Below are positions 34,420-44,413 of a stretch of 64,000 nt of DNA, piece by piece. The stretch is from Stenotrophomonas sp. BIGb0135 (lineage in GTDB: Bacteria; Pseudomonadota; Gammaproteobacteria; Xanthomonadales; Xanthomonadaceae). The stretch covers positions 32,450-96,449 of the forward strand of contig NZ_JANUDX010000014.1 of assembly GCF_024810105.1 (NCBI RefSeq). The letters run 5' to 3'. Under the pieces are notes generated by a model. That model was not told where the DNA came from. It saw nothing but the letters and a program-made list of their open reading frames with translations, and did not search any database. Each line of letters opens with the position of its first letter. The first letter of the stretch is position 1. Both the position numbers and the translations under genes were made by a program.

Positions 34420-35529
34420 CTAGCGCGCAGGCGGCGTGTCGTTCACCGGCGCCAGCGCCTCCCCGAACAGATGGATCGCCTGCGCGATGGCAGCGGCGTG
34501 GGTGGCCTGGCGGGAGGCCGTGCCGCTGCACAGCGGCGGCATCGCCCGCTGGCCCGCCGGGGTGCAGATCGCCAGGAAATCGTAATGACCCACGTCGGCC
34601 AGCACCCGTAGGCCGGCCTCCGGGACCAGCGCGGCGAGCACCTCGGCGTTGCTCACCGGCGGCGCGACGTCATCGGCATCGCCGACCAGGATGGACAGCG
34701 GTTGCGGCAACGCGCGCAGGTGCGCCGGGGTCAATGCCTGCACGATCGCCGGCGCCATCACGAACACCGCGCGTACGCCGGGGATGCGGTGGTCTGCGGA
34801 CGAGGCGGCCATGTAAGGCGCCAGCGCGGGCGCTGCGGCGGTGGCGATACGCGCCTCCAGCGTCATGTCCGGCGATTCCTGCTGCGGCCGGCACACGCCA
34901 TCGTCCGGATGGGCGCGGCAGAACGCGATCAGCTGCGCCAGGTCCACGCGTGCGCCCGCCGCGACCAGCGCGGTGAAGCCGCCGGCCGAGAAGCCGGCCA
35001 CGCCCAGCCGGCCGGCATCCACGTGCGGCCCCAGCTGCGGGTCGGCCTGCACCGCCGCCAGTGCGGCCTTGAGGTCCTCGGCGCGCTCCCAGCTCAGCAG
35101 GCTGCCGGCCGCCGTCATCGCGTCCACGCCGTTGTTGCCGGGATGGTCCACGGCGATCACCAGGTAGCCGGCGCGTGCCAGCGCGGTGCCGAACCAGCCC
35201 ATCATCCGCGCGCTGCCGCCATTGCCGTGCGACAGCAGCACGGTGGGCAGCTGGCCGGGCGCGATGCCGGCATCGGCCGCGGCGCGGCCGACCTCGAACA
35301 ACGGTGCCTCCGCCGGCCCGATGGTGATCGGCAGCTCGCGGGCATCGGCCGTGGCCGGATACCACGCGGTGTAGCGCACCGCATCGCGCTGGCCGGCATC
35401 GCGCACCGCGGCGCTCGCAAGCTGGGCCACGCCATGGCGCTCCCCCACCGGTGCCGGGGGCGGTGCGGCAACCACCGCGGTGCTGGTCATGCAGAGCAGC
35501 AGGCAAAGCAGCGGTACGATCAGGCGCAT
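34420..35529 (-). CDS. Exported alpha/beta hydrolase (dienelactone-hydrolase-like)
   Basis: The 369-residue protein has a signal peptide (MRLIVPLLCLLLCMTSTAVVAA). The oxyanion region is LLSHGNGGSARM, the nucleophile elbow VAGFSAGGFTAL (Ser about residue 158), an acidic residue in VGDADDVAPP and the base His in DVGHYDFLAIC. It belongs to the predicted dienelactone-hydrolase/platelet-activating-factor-acetylhydrolase-like group of exported esterases. Its start overlaps the end of the AraC gene by ten bases, so it is likely autoregulated with that gene. Confidence 0.8.
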   Translation of the reverse strand: MRLIVPLLCLLLCMTSTAVVAAPPPAPVGERHGVAQLASAAVRDAGQRDAVRYTAWYPATADARELPITIGPAEAPLFEVGRAAADAGIAPGQLPTVLLSHGNGGSARMMGWFGTALARAGYLVIAVDHPGNNGVDAMTAAGSLLSWERAEDLKAALAAVQADPQLGPHVDAGRLGVAGFSAGGFTALVAAGARVDLAQLIAFCRAHPDDGVCRPQQESPDMTLEARIATAAAPALAPYMAASSADHRIPGVRAVFVMAPAIVQALTPAHLRALPQPLSILVGDADDVAPPVSNAEVLAALVPEAGLRVLADVGHYDFLAICTPAGQRAMPPLCSGTASRQATHAAAIAQAIHLFGEALAPVNDTPPAR

Positions 35530-36371
35530 GCGGTCGTTTCCTTGCAGGATGTGGGGTCGGCCAGCGGCAGCCAGATCTGCATGCCGCCGTGGCCGGTGGT
35601 GGCGTCGAAGCGCGCGTCGTAGCGCTCCAGTTCGGGGCCGTCGGCCAGGCTGAGCCCGGCCATGGGCAGGTAGTGGTTCAACAGCCAGTACCAGGTCGAG
35701 CGTATCGCGGAGATATGGCCCGCGTGCCAGGCCACCACGTAGCGTTGCGCCGGTATGCGCACCCGCTGCCATCCTGGCGGCACTGCGGACGCGTCCGCCA
35801 CCTCGATGCCGGCGATGTAGTCGAAGCCGCCCTCGGCATCGCTGTTGCAGCAAACGCCGTAGCGGACGGCACCCGCATGCGTGCACTGCAGCGCCAGCGC
35901 CTGCCACTGCGAGGGAATCCCGGCCACCGACGCGGCATGGTGGCGCGCCCCGATCCCGGCCACCTGCAGCGGCCCGGCCGTCTGGATCCGGGGCGGCTGC
36001 GCGCACGGCACGACCACGTCATCGAGCTTGATCGCCTCCACCAGCGCGATGTCGCCCAGCCCGTGCGCGCGCACGTGCTCGGGCGTGCGGCCGAACTGCT
36101 CGCCGAAGGCGCGGGTGAACGTGGCGTGCGAGGCATAGCACGCATCCAGCGCGACCTTGAGGATGTCCTCGGCACCACCGGCCAGTTGGCGTGCCGCCTG
36201 GCTCAGGCGACGGCCCCGCAGGTAGCGCACCAGCGCCGTGCCGGTGGCAGCCTGGAACAACCGCGACAGGTGGAACGGCGACAGCCCCACCACCCGCGCC
36301 ACGTCGGCCAGCCCGATCGGCTCGGCATGATGGCTTTCGATGTACCACAGGGCCCTGTGCGCCGCGCTCAT
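35520..36371 (-). CDS. AraC-family regulator with GyrI-like effector domain
   Basis: The 283-residue protein has two helix-turn-helix motifs at the N-terminus (LADVARVVGLSPFHLSRLF; ILKVALDACYASHATFTRAF), followed by a GyrI/integron-associated effector-binding domain (residues 125-280). This is the MarA/Rob/BmrR-like arrangement that binds small hydrophobic compounds. It precedes and overlaps the exported hydrolase gene, its probable target. Confidence 0.88.
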   Translation of the reverse strand: MSAAHRALWYIESHHAEPIGLADVARVVGLSPFHLSRLFQAATGTALVRYLRGRRLSQAARQLAGGAEDILKVALDACYASHATFTRAFGEQFGRTPEHVRAHGLGDIALVEAIKLDDVVVPCAQPPRIQTAGPLQVAGIGARHHAASVAGIPSQWQALALQCTHAGAVRYGVCCNSDAEGGFDYIAGIEVADASAVPPGWQRVRIPAQRYVVAWHAGHISAIRSTWYWLLNHYLPMAGLSLADGPELERYDARFDATTGHGGMQIWLPLADPTSCKETTACA

Positions 36372-36523
36372 GCCGGCTCCGTGTCGATGGACAGGCCCGC
36401 AGCGTAGCCGAGCACGCACGGGCCCGCTTGGCCGTTCTTGCGGTGGCCGCTTCCCCGCCGCCATCCCCGGCGCCAGCTCCCCCCTGGCCTGAGCCGCCTG
36501 CCGCACCCGCCTGCACCTGGCCG

Positions 36524-37345
36524 TCAGGCCACGCCGCGCAACCATGCCGCGATCGCATCGTGCAGGCGCGGATGGGTGGGGACGGTGATCCCGAAGGCAT
36601 CGCGCAGCACCGTCAGCACGTCCTGCACGTCCGCCAGCGGGCGGCGCTCGCTCGGCTGCCCGATGCGATGCACGCTGTAGACCCCCGCACCGAGCGTACG
36701 CCGCCAGCCCGGGCCGGCCAGCGCCGCCCGCAGTTGCCCGGGAAACGAGGAGGCCGGGTGCGTGCAGACGTACCAGTTGCCCAGGACATGGTCGACCGGT
36801 TCCTGTACCGCCAGGTCGAACCGGTACAGCGGCCGCCATTCCTCGCCGATCTGGACCTGCAGCAGGTAATACGGTGACTGCAGGTCCAGCCGGTAGCGCG
36901 CGTGTGGCGTGGCCTGCGCAAAGCGGTGGTCGAGCCGCAACGGGCCGGTCGGGGTAGTGCCGCCAAAGCCCACGTCGGCGATGTACTCCACCCCCTCGAT
37001 GCGCACCAGCACCAGCATGTGCGTGCGGGGTGTCGCCGTGTCCGTGGTCTGGCCCATCACCACCCGCGCGCTGATCGCGCGGGCGTCGAAGCCCACGGCG
37101 TGCAGCAGCGCCAGGAACATCCCGTTGAGTTCGTAGCAATACCCGCCACGCCCTTCCTGCAGCAGCTTGTGCTGCACGCTGGGCAGGTCGATGGCGACCG
37201 CATCGCGCAGCAGCGTGGTCAGCGTTTCGAACGGAAAACAGGCGTTGTGGCGTGCCTGCAGCTGGGCCAGCGTGGCCAGGGTGGGCGTCGGCATGCTGTC
37301 CATGCCGAGCCGGGACAGGTACATGGCAAGAACGTGCGGATCCAT
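36524..37345 (-). CDS. nat: Arylamine N-acetyltransferase
   Basis: The 273-residue enzyme shows the full Cys-His-Asp triad: RGGYCYELN (Cys about 70), RTHMLVLV (His about 109) and YIADVGFGG (Asp about 124). It transfers acetyl from acetyl-CoA to arylamines, arylhydrazines or related amines in the cytosol; in some bacteria homologues act in polyketide amide release. The ATG at 37345 gives the family's N-terminus (DPHVLAMYLSRLG). It stands alone, divergent from the chemotaxis receptor gene. Confidence 0.92.
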   Translation of the reverse strand: MDPHVLAMYLSRLGMDSMPTPTLATLAQLQARHNACFPFETLTTLLRDAVAIDLPSVQHKLLQEGRGGYCYELNGMFLALLHAVGFDARAISARVVMGQTTDTATPRTHMLVLVRIEGVEYIADVGFGGTTPTGPLRLDHRFAQATPHARYRLDLQSPYYLLQVQIGEEWRPLYRFDLAVQEPVDHVLGNWYVCTHPASSFPGQLRAALAGPGWRRTLGAGVYSVHRIGQPSERRPLADVQDVLTVLRDAFGITVPTHPRLHDAIAAWLRGVA

Positions 37346-37584
37346 CGGCAGGCCATCGGAGGGAAGGTGCGTGCACTGTGCCGGCTCAACCACGGTTGAG
37401 GTCAAGGCACGAGGCGGCGGGTGGCTGAACGCCGGCACCGCCAGACCGCCTGCCGTCATCGTGCCGTCGCCTGCGCCCGCTACAACGGGCCATCGGCGGC
37501 ACGCGCGGGTCGCCGGTTGAACCTGCCGCTAAAGTCTGCGCCCGGCCGGCCGATACCGATGCGTCTTTCCGCCTGGAGTACGTG

Positions 37585-40149
37585 ATGTCGGTCGTTCCCC
37601 GCCGCCCGCTGCCTGCGCTTGCCCGCCTGGGCCAACACCCTTCGTTCCGACCGCTGGCCGCGCTGGCCGCCTCGCTGCGCCGCTTCAGTGTCGCACGCAA
37701 GCTCAAGGCCGCGCTGGTGGTCTGCGGCAGCGGCCTGCTGGTGGTCGCCCTGGTCTATGCCTGGACGCGCTATGACAGCGCCCACGCCGCAGCGACCTTC
37801 GCCGCCCACCAGCAGGACGCGGCGCAGGCTGCTGCGCTGGCCACCGAGGTCGCCGAGGCGCGGCGCCTACAGACCCGCTATGCGATCAGCTTCGACGATG
37901 CCGACCGCAGTGCATTGCACCAGGCACAACGGCAGTTGCAACACTCGCTGGCATCGCTGCAGCGCACGCCGCACGACCCGGGCAGCGCCGCTGCGCTGCG
38001 CGGCCTGGCAGAGCGCGTGCAGGCCTTTGCCGACGGCATCGCCACCCTCAATGAACGCGCCGACGAAATGGGCCGTGGCGAGGACGGGTTGCGCGCGCAG
38101 CTGGAGGCCAGCGCCGCTGCACTGGACGCACAGCTCGGTGACGCCGCACCGGCGGCACTGGCTGCACACTGGCAGGCGATGCGGCGCCAGGAGGCCCTGT
38201 TGCTGCTCAGCGGTGATTCGGCGCATACCGACCGCGCCAGCGAAGCCAAGCTGCCGTTCGAGCTGGCGTTGTCGGCCGCCGCGCTGCCCGCGGCCCGCCA
38301 GGACGCCCTGCGTGCGGGCATGGACGCGTATCAAGGTGCGCTGTTGGCCTACACCGCGGCGCGGGTGGGACTGGACGTGGAGGCCCAGTCCCTGGCCGAG
38401 AGCGCCGCGCAGATCGCCCCGGCGCTGCAGCGGTTGCAGCGCGCACAGACCCTGGCGCTGGACGCGGCACGCGCCCGGCAACAGGGGCAGGCACGTGCGA
38501 TGACCGTGGTATTCGGCCTCACCCTGGCACTGGTGGCCGTGGTGCTGATCGCCAGCCTGGTGCTGGTGCTGCGCGCGGTGCGCCGGCCGATCGCCGACAC
38601 CTTGCGTTTCGCCGAGGACATCGCCGAGGACCGCCTGGACAGCGTGCTCACCGTGCACAACCCGTACGACGAGATCGGCCAGCTCGCGCAACGGCTGGTC
38701 CACATGCAGCAGCGCCTGCGCGAGCGGATCGATGCCGAGCGCGCCGCCGCACGCGACAACGCACGTGCGCGCCAGGCCCTGGACAGCGCCCAGACGGGGG
38801 TGATGGTGATCGACCCGGAAGGGCGCATCACCCTGCTCAACCGTGCGTTGCTGGCCGCGTTGGCGACCACCGATGCCGACTGGCGCGGGCGACCCGCGTC
38901 GGCACTGCATCCGGCCTTTGCCCGGATCGAGGCAACCGGCAGGGGCGACGCGCCGGCCACGCACGAGATCGAACACGCCGGCACGCGCTACCAGTTGGTG
39001 GTCACCCCGATCATCGACCACGAGCAGTGCCTGGGCGCCGCGGTGGAATGGCGCAGCCGCGCGCTGGAAACCACGGTGGAAACCGAAGTGGCCGCGCTGG
39101 TCGACGCGGCCGCGCGCGGCCAGCTGCACGGGCGCATCGACGTGGCTGGCAAGCAGGGCTTCGTGCTGACGTTGGCCGTGAGCATCAACCGCCTGCTGGA
39201 AACCTTCCAGGGCAATCTTTCCGAGCTGCAGGCGCTGCTGTCCGCGTTGGCCCAGGGCGACCTGCGGGTCCGCATGCAGGGCCAGTTCGACGGCGTGTTC
39301 GCACAGATGCGCGACGACGCCAACGCCACCGTGCAACAGCTCACCGACATCGTTGCCCGTATCCAGCAGGCCTCGCTGGCGATCAATGGCGCGGCCGGGG
39401 AGATCGTGTCCGGCACCCAGGACCTGGCCGGGCGCACCGAGCGCCAGGCCGCACACCTGGAAGAAACCGCCTCCTCGATGGAGGAACTCACCGCCACCGT
39501 GCGCCAGAACGCCGATGCCGCCCAGCAGGCCAACCGGCTGGCGGTGCAGGCCACCGGCATCGCCCAGCAGGGCGGTGCGTCGGTGGCCCAGGTGGTCGCG
39601 CGCATGGAGGAGATCGCGCAGGCCTCCCGCCGCATCGCCGACATCACCAGCGTGATCGACGGGATCGCCTTCCAGACCAACATCCTGGCCTTGAACGCGG
39701 CAGTGGAAGCGGCGCGCGCGGGCGAGCAGGGCCGCAGTTTCGCGGTGGTGGCCGGCGAGGTGCGCCTGTTGGCCCAGCGCAGCGCCGACGCCGCGCGGCA
39801 GATCAAGGGCCTGATCGAGACCTCGGTGGACACCGTGGCCGCCGGTACCCGGCAGGTGGACCAGGCCGGTGCCACCATGGGCCAGATCCTGGGCAGCGTG
39901 CAGCAGGTCAGCGCGATCATGGCCAGCATCTCGGCTGCCTCGCAGCAGCAGAGCGCCGGCATCGAGCAGGTCGGGCAGACGCTGCTGCAGATGGACGGCA
40001 GCACCCAGCAGAACGCGGCACTGGTGGAAGAGGCCTCGGCCTCCGCGCATGCCATGGAGCGCCAGGCCGCGCTGCTGTCCGAGGCGGTGGCCGCGTTCGT
40101 GCTGGCCACGCCCGCAGCACGGCCGCCGGCGCGACTGGCGGCCGTGTAG
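37585..40149 (+). CDS. Methyl-accepting chemotaxis protein with PAS domain
   Basis: The 854-residue receptor has a first transmembrane helix at about 40-60 and a periplasmic helical sensor to about 300. A second membrane helix (VVFGLTLALVAVVLIASLVLVL) is followed by a HAMP domain (RRPIADTLRFAEDIAEDRLD), a PAS module (about 390-495), a second HAMP-like segment (about 530-600) and the signalling hairpin with IDGIAFQTNILALNAAVEAA at its tip. Glu/Gln pairs in the flanking helices (EETASSMEELTATVRQ) are the methylation sites. It ends without a C-terminal CheR-binding pentapeptide. No other che gene is in view. Confidence 0.92.
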   Translation: MSVVPRRPLPALARLGQHPSFRPLAALAASLRRFSVARKLKAALVVCGSGLLVVALVYAWTRYDSAHAAATFAAHQQDAAQAAALATEVAEARRLQTRYAISFDDADRSALHQAQRQLQHSLASLQRTPHDPGSAAALRGLAERVQAFADGIATLNERADEMGRGEDGLRAQLEASAAALDAQLGDAAPAALAAHWQAMRRQEALLLLSGDSAHTDRASEAKLPFELALSAAALPAARQDALRAGMDAYQGALLAYTAARVGLDVEAQSLAESAAQIAPALQRLQRAQTLALDAARARQQGQARAMTVVFGLTLALVAVVLIASLVLVLRAVRRPIADTLRFAEDIAEDRLDSVLTVHNPYDEIGQLAQRLVHMQQRLRERIDAERAAARDNARARQALDSAQTGVMVIDPEGRITLLNRALLAALATTDADWRGRPASALHPAFARIEATGRGDAPATHEIEHAGTRYQLVVTPIIDHEQCLGAAVEWRSRALETTVETEVAALVDAAARGQLHGRIDVAGKQGFVLTLAVSINRLLETFQGNLSELQALLSALAQGDLRVRMQGQFDGVFAQMRDDANATVQQLTDIVARIQQASLAINGAAGEIVSGTQDLAGRTERQAAHLEETASSMEELTATVRQNADAAQQANRLAVQATGIAQQGGASVAQVVARMEEIAQASRRIADITSVIDGIAFQTNILALNAAVEAARAGEQGRSFAVVAGEVRLLAQRSADAARQIKGLIETSVDTVAAGTRQVDQAGATMGQILGSVQQVSAIMASISAASQQQSAGIEQVGQTLLQMDGSTQQNAALVEEASASAHAMERQAALLSEAVAAFVLATPAARPPARLAAV

Positions 40150-40219
40150 CCGCTGCCGTACACCTGGCACTCACCTGCCTTCACTGGCCGCGTGCGTCGG
40201 TGCTCACTATCCTGCGCGG

Positions 40220-42856
40220 ATGAGCACTCGTCGCAAGCCCGCCCCCTCTTCTGCTGCCGCGGCCGCGTTCGTGCGCGTCCGCGGCGCCCGCGAACACAAC
40301 CTCAAGAACGTCGACGTGGACATCCCGCGCGATGCACTGGTGGTGTTCTCGGGCATCTCCGGCTCCGGCAAGTCGTCGCTGGCCTTCGGCACGTTGTATG
40401 CCGAGGCGCAGCGGCGCTACCTGGAATCGCTGTCGCCCTACGCGCGCCGGCTGATCGACCAGGTCGGCGTGCCCGACGTGGATGCGATCGACGGCCTGCC
40501 ACCGGCGGTGGCGCTGCAGCAACAGCGCGGCACCGCCAGCGTGCGCTCGAGCGTGGGCAGCGTCACCACGCTGTCCAGCCTGCTGCGCATGCTGTATTCG
40601 CGGGCCGGCACGTATCCGGCCAAGCAGCCCATGCTGTATGCCGAGGACTTCTCGCCCAACACGCCGCAGGGTGCCTGCCCCCATTGTCACGGGCTGGGCC
40701 ACGTGTATGAAGTGACCGAAGCGTCGATGGTGCCGGACCCGTCGCTGAGCATCCGCGAGCGCGCCATCGCCGCCTGGCCACCGGCCTGGCACGGGCAGAA
40801 CCAACGCGACATCCTGGTCACGCTCGGCTACGACGTGGACATCCCGTGGCGCGACCTGCCCAGGAAGCAGCGCGACTGGATCCTGTTCACCGAAGAACAG
40901 CCGGTGGTGCCGGTGTATGCCGGTTTCACTCCGGCCGAAACCCGCGCCGCGCTGCGCCGCAAGGAAGAGCCCAGCTACATGGGCACCTTCAGCGGTGCGC
41001 GCCGCTACGTGCTGCACACGTTCGCCACCACGCAGAGCGCGATGATGAAAAAGCGCGTGGCCCGTTACATGGTCGGCACCGCGTGCCCGGTCTGCGACGG
41101 CAAGCGGCTCAAGCGCGAAGCGCTGTCGGTGACCTTTGCCGGGCTGGATATCGGCGCGTTGTCGCAGCTTTCGCTCAGTGCCATGGCCGAAGCGCTGCGC
41201 CCGGCCGCCGAGGGCCGCTTCGATGCGCCCACCACGGCGGCCACGCGCAGCCGCGCTGCGGGCCGCAAGGCCTTGCAGGCGCGCGCGGCCGCCGGTGGGC
41301 CCTCGCATGTGGGCGGCAGCGATGTGCGCCGCACGCCGGACCTGTCCGAGGAAAAGCGCATCGCCGCCCAGCGCATCGCCCACGACCTGGTCGAGCGCAT
41401 CGGCACCCTGCAGGACCTGGGCCTGGGCTACCTGTCGATGGACCGCGCCACCCCGACACTGTCGCCCGGTGAGCTGCAACGCCTGCGCCTGGCCACGCAG
41501 ATCCGTTCCAGCCTGTTCGGCGTGGTGTACGTGCTCGATGAGCCCACTGCCGGCCTGCACCCGGCCGATGGCGAGGCGCTGTACCGCGCGCTGGACCAGC
41601 TCAAGGCCGGCGGCAATACGCTGTTCGTGGTCGAGCACGACCTGGAGATGCTGCGGCGCGCGGACTGGCTGGTCGACGTGGGTCCCGGCGCCGGCCAGCA
41701 CGGCGGGCGGGTGCTCTACAGCGGGCCGCCCGAGGGCCTGCGCACGGTCGAGGCGTCGGTCACCGCGCCATACCTGTTCGAGACCGGTCGCGGAGAACGG
41801 CGCACGCCGCGCACGCCGGCGGGCTGGCTGGAACTGCGCGGCATCCACCGCAACAACCTGCACGGCCTGGACGCCCGCTTCCCGCTCGGGGCGTTCACCG
41901 CCGTGACCGGTGTGTCCGGTTCGGGCAAATCCAGCCTGGTCAGCCAGGCATTGGTGGAGCTGGTCGGCGAGCACCTCGGCCACGAGCCGGTGGTGGAAGA
42001 GGTGGACAGCGAGCTGCCGGTGCCCAGCAGCATCGAGCGCGCCCGTGGACGCCTGCACGCCGGCGCCAAGGCGATCAAGCGGCTGGTCAACGTCGACCAG
42101 AAACCGATCGGGCGCACCCCGCGCTCCAACCTGGCCACCTACACCGGCCTGTTCGACCACGTGCGTCGGCTGTTCGCCGGCACGCGGATGGCCAAGGCGC
42201 GCCGCTACAGCGCCGGGCGGTTCTCCTTCAATGTGGCCCAAGGCCGCTGCGATACCTGCGAGGGCGAAGGCTTCGTGCATGTCGAGCTGTTGTTCATGCC
42301 CAGTGTCTACGCGCCGTGCCCGACCTGCCACGGCCAGCGTTACAACGCCAAGACCCTGGAAGTGGAATGGAGCGGCCGCAACATCGCGCAGGTGTTGGCG
42401 ATGACGGTCGAGGAAGCCCTGCTGTTCTTCGCCGAGGAAGCACCCGTGCAGCGCCCGCTGCAGTTGCTGCGCGATATCGGCCTGGGCTACCTGCGGCTGG
42501 GCCAGCCGGCTACCGAACTGTCCGGCGGCGAGGCGCAGCGGATCAAGCTGGCCACCGAACTGCAGCGCAGCCAGCACGGCAGCAGCCTGTACGTGCTGGA
42601 CGAGCCGACCACCGGCCTGCATCCGGCCGACGTGGACAAGCTGATGGCGCAGTTGCACGGGCTGGTCGACGCCGGCAACACGGTGGTGGTGGTCGAGCAC
42701 GATCTACGCGTGGTCGCCGATGCGGACTGGGTGATCGACGTCGGCCCGGGCGCGGGCGAGCAGGGCGGTACGATCGTCGCCGCCGGTACGCCTGCGCAGG
42801 TCAGCCGCGTCACCACCGGCGCGACTGCGCGTTACCTGCGGCGCTGGTTCAACTAA
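40220..42856 (+). CDS. uvrA2: Class II excinuclease subunit A (UvrA2)
   Basis: The 878-residue protein is a twin ABC ATPase of the UvrA fold with Walker A motifs GISGSGKSSLAFGT (about 44) and GVSGSGKSSLVSQ (about 572). The signature motifs are LSPGELQRLRLAT and LSGGEAQRIKLAT, and zinc-finger cysteines are in CDTCEGEGF...CPTCHGQRY. It is shorter than housekeeping UvrA (about 940 residues), and the region that should bind UvrB, between the first Walker A and the insertion domain, looks reduced, as in UvrA2 proteins linked to antibiotic or DNA-damage tolerance. It stands alone 70 bp behind the receptor gene. Confidence 0.88.
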   Translation: MSTRRKPAPSSAAAAAFVRVRGAREHNLKNVDVDIPRDALVVFSGISGSGKSSLAFGTLYAEAQRRYLESLSPYARRLIDQVGVPDVDAIDGLPPAVALQQQRGTASVRSSVGSVTTLSSLLRMLYSRAGTYPAKQPMLYAEDFSPNTPQGACPHCHGLGHVYEVTEASMVPDPSLSIRERAIAAWPPAWHGQNQRDILVTLGYDVDIPWRDLPRKQRDWILFTEEQPVVPVYAGFTPAETRAALRRKEEPSYMGTFSGARRYVLHTFATTQSAMMKKRVARYMVGTACPVCDGKRLKREALSVTFAGLDIGALSQLSLSAMAEALRPAAEGRFDAPTTAATRSRAAGRKALQARAAAGGPSHVGGSDVRRTPDLSEEKRIAAQRIAHDLVERIGTLQDLGLGYLSMDRATPTLSPGELQRLRLATQIRSSLFGVVYVLDEPTAGLHPADGEALYRALDQLKAGGNTLFVVEHDLEMLRRADWLVDVGPGAGQHGGRVLYSGPPEGLRTVEASVTAPYLFETGRGERRTPRTPAGWLELRGIHRNNLHGLDARFPLGAFTAVTGVSGSGKSSLVSQALVELVGEHLGHEPVVEEVDSELPVPSSIERARGRLHAGAKAIKRLVNVDQKPIGRTPRSNLATYTGLFDHVRRLFAGTRMAKARRYSAGRFSFNVAQGRCDTCEGEGFVHVELLFMPSVYAPCPTCHGQRYNAKTLEVEWSGRNIAQVLAMTVEEALLFFAEEAPVQRPLQLLRDIGLGYLRLGQPATELSGGEAQRIKLATELQRSQHGSSLYVLDEPTTGLHPADVDKLMAQLHGLVDAGNTVVVVEHDLRVVADADWVIDVGPGAGEQGGTIVAAGTPAQVSRVTTGATARYLRRWFN

Positions 42857-43117
42857 GGTTTTTCTCCCATCGGGCTGTGTTTTCGGTCGGGTCTTTCGGG
42901 CGCGACTGGGCTCGGCTTGCGGTACGGGCGAGGAGCGAGGCTCTCTGACTTCCGTCGGTGGGTCGGGCGCCGCGAGCGGCACGACCTGGGATTCGTTGCG
43001 TGCGGGTGGAGCTGAGGCGATGCGCGGCATAGGAATTGTGGGATTCTGCGCGGTGGCAGGCGTTTGACCGCGCGTGGAATGCTAGCTTCGCGCCATCTAT
43101 TGGAATGAGAGGTGGAC

Positions 43118-44413
43118 ATGGAAATCTGGGCGCGGCGGCAGGATGCAACGGGGCAGGACGATCCGCATCGGGACCAGTACGGGCGCGACAGGGCGCGCAT
43201 CATCCACTCAGCCTTTTTTCGTCGCCTCCAGGGCAAGACCCAGGTGCTTGGGCTGGGCGAGAGCGATTTTTACCGTACTCGCCTGACCCATTCCATCGAG
43301 GTCGCGCAGATTGCCAGCGGCATCGTCGAGCAGTTGCAGGGCGATCCTGCCTATGAGGACTACCAGGCATTTCTTCCATCGCTGCAGCTCGTGGAGGCGA
43401 TCGCGCTCGCGCACGATATCGGTCATCCGCCCTTCGGGCATGGTGGCGAGGTCGCGCTGAACTACTGCATGCGCAACGAAGGGGGCTTCGAGGGTAATGC
43501 GCAGACCCTCAGGATCGCCACCAAGCTGGGTGAATACTCGATTCACTCCGGCCTCAATCTCACGCGGCGGACATTGCTGGGCCTGATCAAGTACCCGGTA
43601 CTACATTCGGCAGTAGTCGATGCGGAAAAGTACAGTGGCCGTGACGCGCCGTCCAATCTGGACGCCTATAAGCCTCCCAAGTGCGTCTTTGATTGCGACG
43701 CGGTATCGGTAGATTTCGTGCTGGAGCCCCTGGCTGCAGGCGAGTGCGCAACATTCATGGCCGCGCAGAAAATGGAGGGCAAGCACGCCAAGTCCTGTCA
43801 CAAGGGTTTTGACACATCGATCATGGAGCTGGCCGACGACATCGCCTACGGCGTGCATGATCTTGAGGATGCCATCGCATTGCGCTTCGTCAGCGAGCAG
43901 CAGTGGCGCACCCACGTCCATGATCGGATCAAGGACGACGCCGCGCGCTATCCGTTGGCGCAGGAAATCGATTGGATCACCCGGGAGTTGTTCTCCGGCT
44001 GCAGCCGCGAGCGCAAGCATGCCATCAGTTACCTGGTCGGCTATTTCATCCGCAGCTGCTCGATCATCGAGAACGGCCACTTCGCCAACCGCCTGTTCGG
44101 TCTCTCGGCAAGCATGGAAGCGCCCAAACGCGCCGAGCTCGATCTGCTCCAGAGCTTCGTCGTCCAGAAGGTGGTCAAGACCGCCGAGGTGCAGACGTTG
44201 GAGTACAAGGGCCAGCAGATGGTGATCCGGTTGTTCGACGCGATCGCCAACAACCCCACGCGTTTGCTGCCGGAGAAGCAGCAGGGCGAGCACCGGCAGT
44301 ACGGGATGCGCGCCATCTGCGATTACCTCGCCGGCACCACCGACGACTACGCCACCCGCCTGTACCACAAGATATTCACCCCCTCGTCGGGGTCGGTGTT
44401 CGACCGGCTCTAG
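43118..44413 (+). CDS. dgt: Deoxyguanosinetriphosphate triphosphohydrolase
   Basis: The 431-residue HD-domain enzyme has RLTHSIEVAQIA and LAHDIGHPPFGHGGE, giving the H...HD...D metal site, and a later MELADDIAYGVHDLEDAI. It hydrolyses dGTP or other dNTPs to the nucleoside and triphosphate and can limit phage replication. GAGAGG five bases before the ATG at 43118 decides the start over a GTG at 43112. Its codon choice is a little less G+C-biased than its neighbours. The stop shares the bases CTAG with the stop of the convergent tlpA-like gene. Confidence 0.9.
   Translation: MEIWARRQDATGQDDPHRDQYGRDRARIIHSAFFRRLQGKTQVLGLGESDFYRTRLTHSIEVAQIASGIVEQLQGDPAYEDYQAFLPSLQLVEAIALAHDIGHPPFGHGGEVALNYCMRNEGGFEGNAQTLRIATKLGEYSIHSGLNLTRRTLLGLIKYPVLHSAVVDAEKYSGRDAPSNLDAYKPPKCVFDCDAVSVDFVLEPLAAGECATFMAAQKMEGKHAKSCHKGFDTSIMELADDIAYGVHDLEDAIALRFVSEQQWRTHVHDRIKDDAARYPLAQEIDWITRELFSGCSRERKHAISYLVGYFIRSCSIIENGHFANRLFGLSASMEAPKRAELDLLQSFVVQKVVKTAEVQTLEYKGQQMVIRLFDAIANNPTRLLPEKQQGEHRQYGMRAICDYLAGTTDDYATRLYHKIFTPSSGSVFDRL

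Noticed and set aside
37867..40170. 767-codon minus-strand frame antisense to the chemotaxis receptor
   Set aside because: The receptor shows HAMP, PAS and the signalling tip; the antisense frame shows nothing.
40220..42856. Housekeeping uvrA
   Set aside because: Length and the reduced UvrB-interaction region fit UvrA2; the normal uvrA should lie elsewhere.
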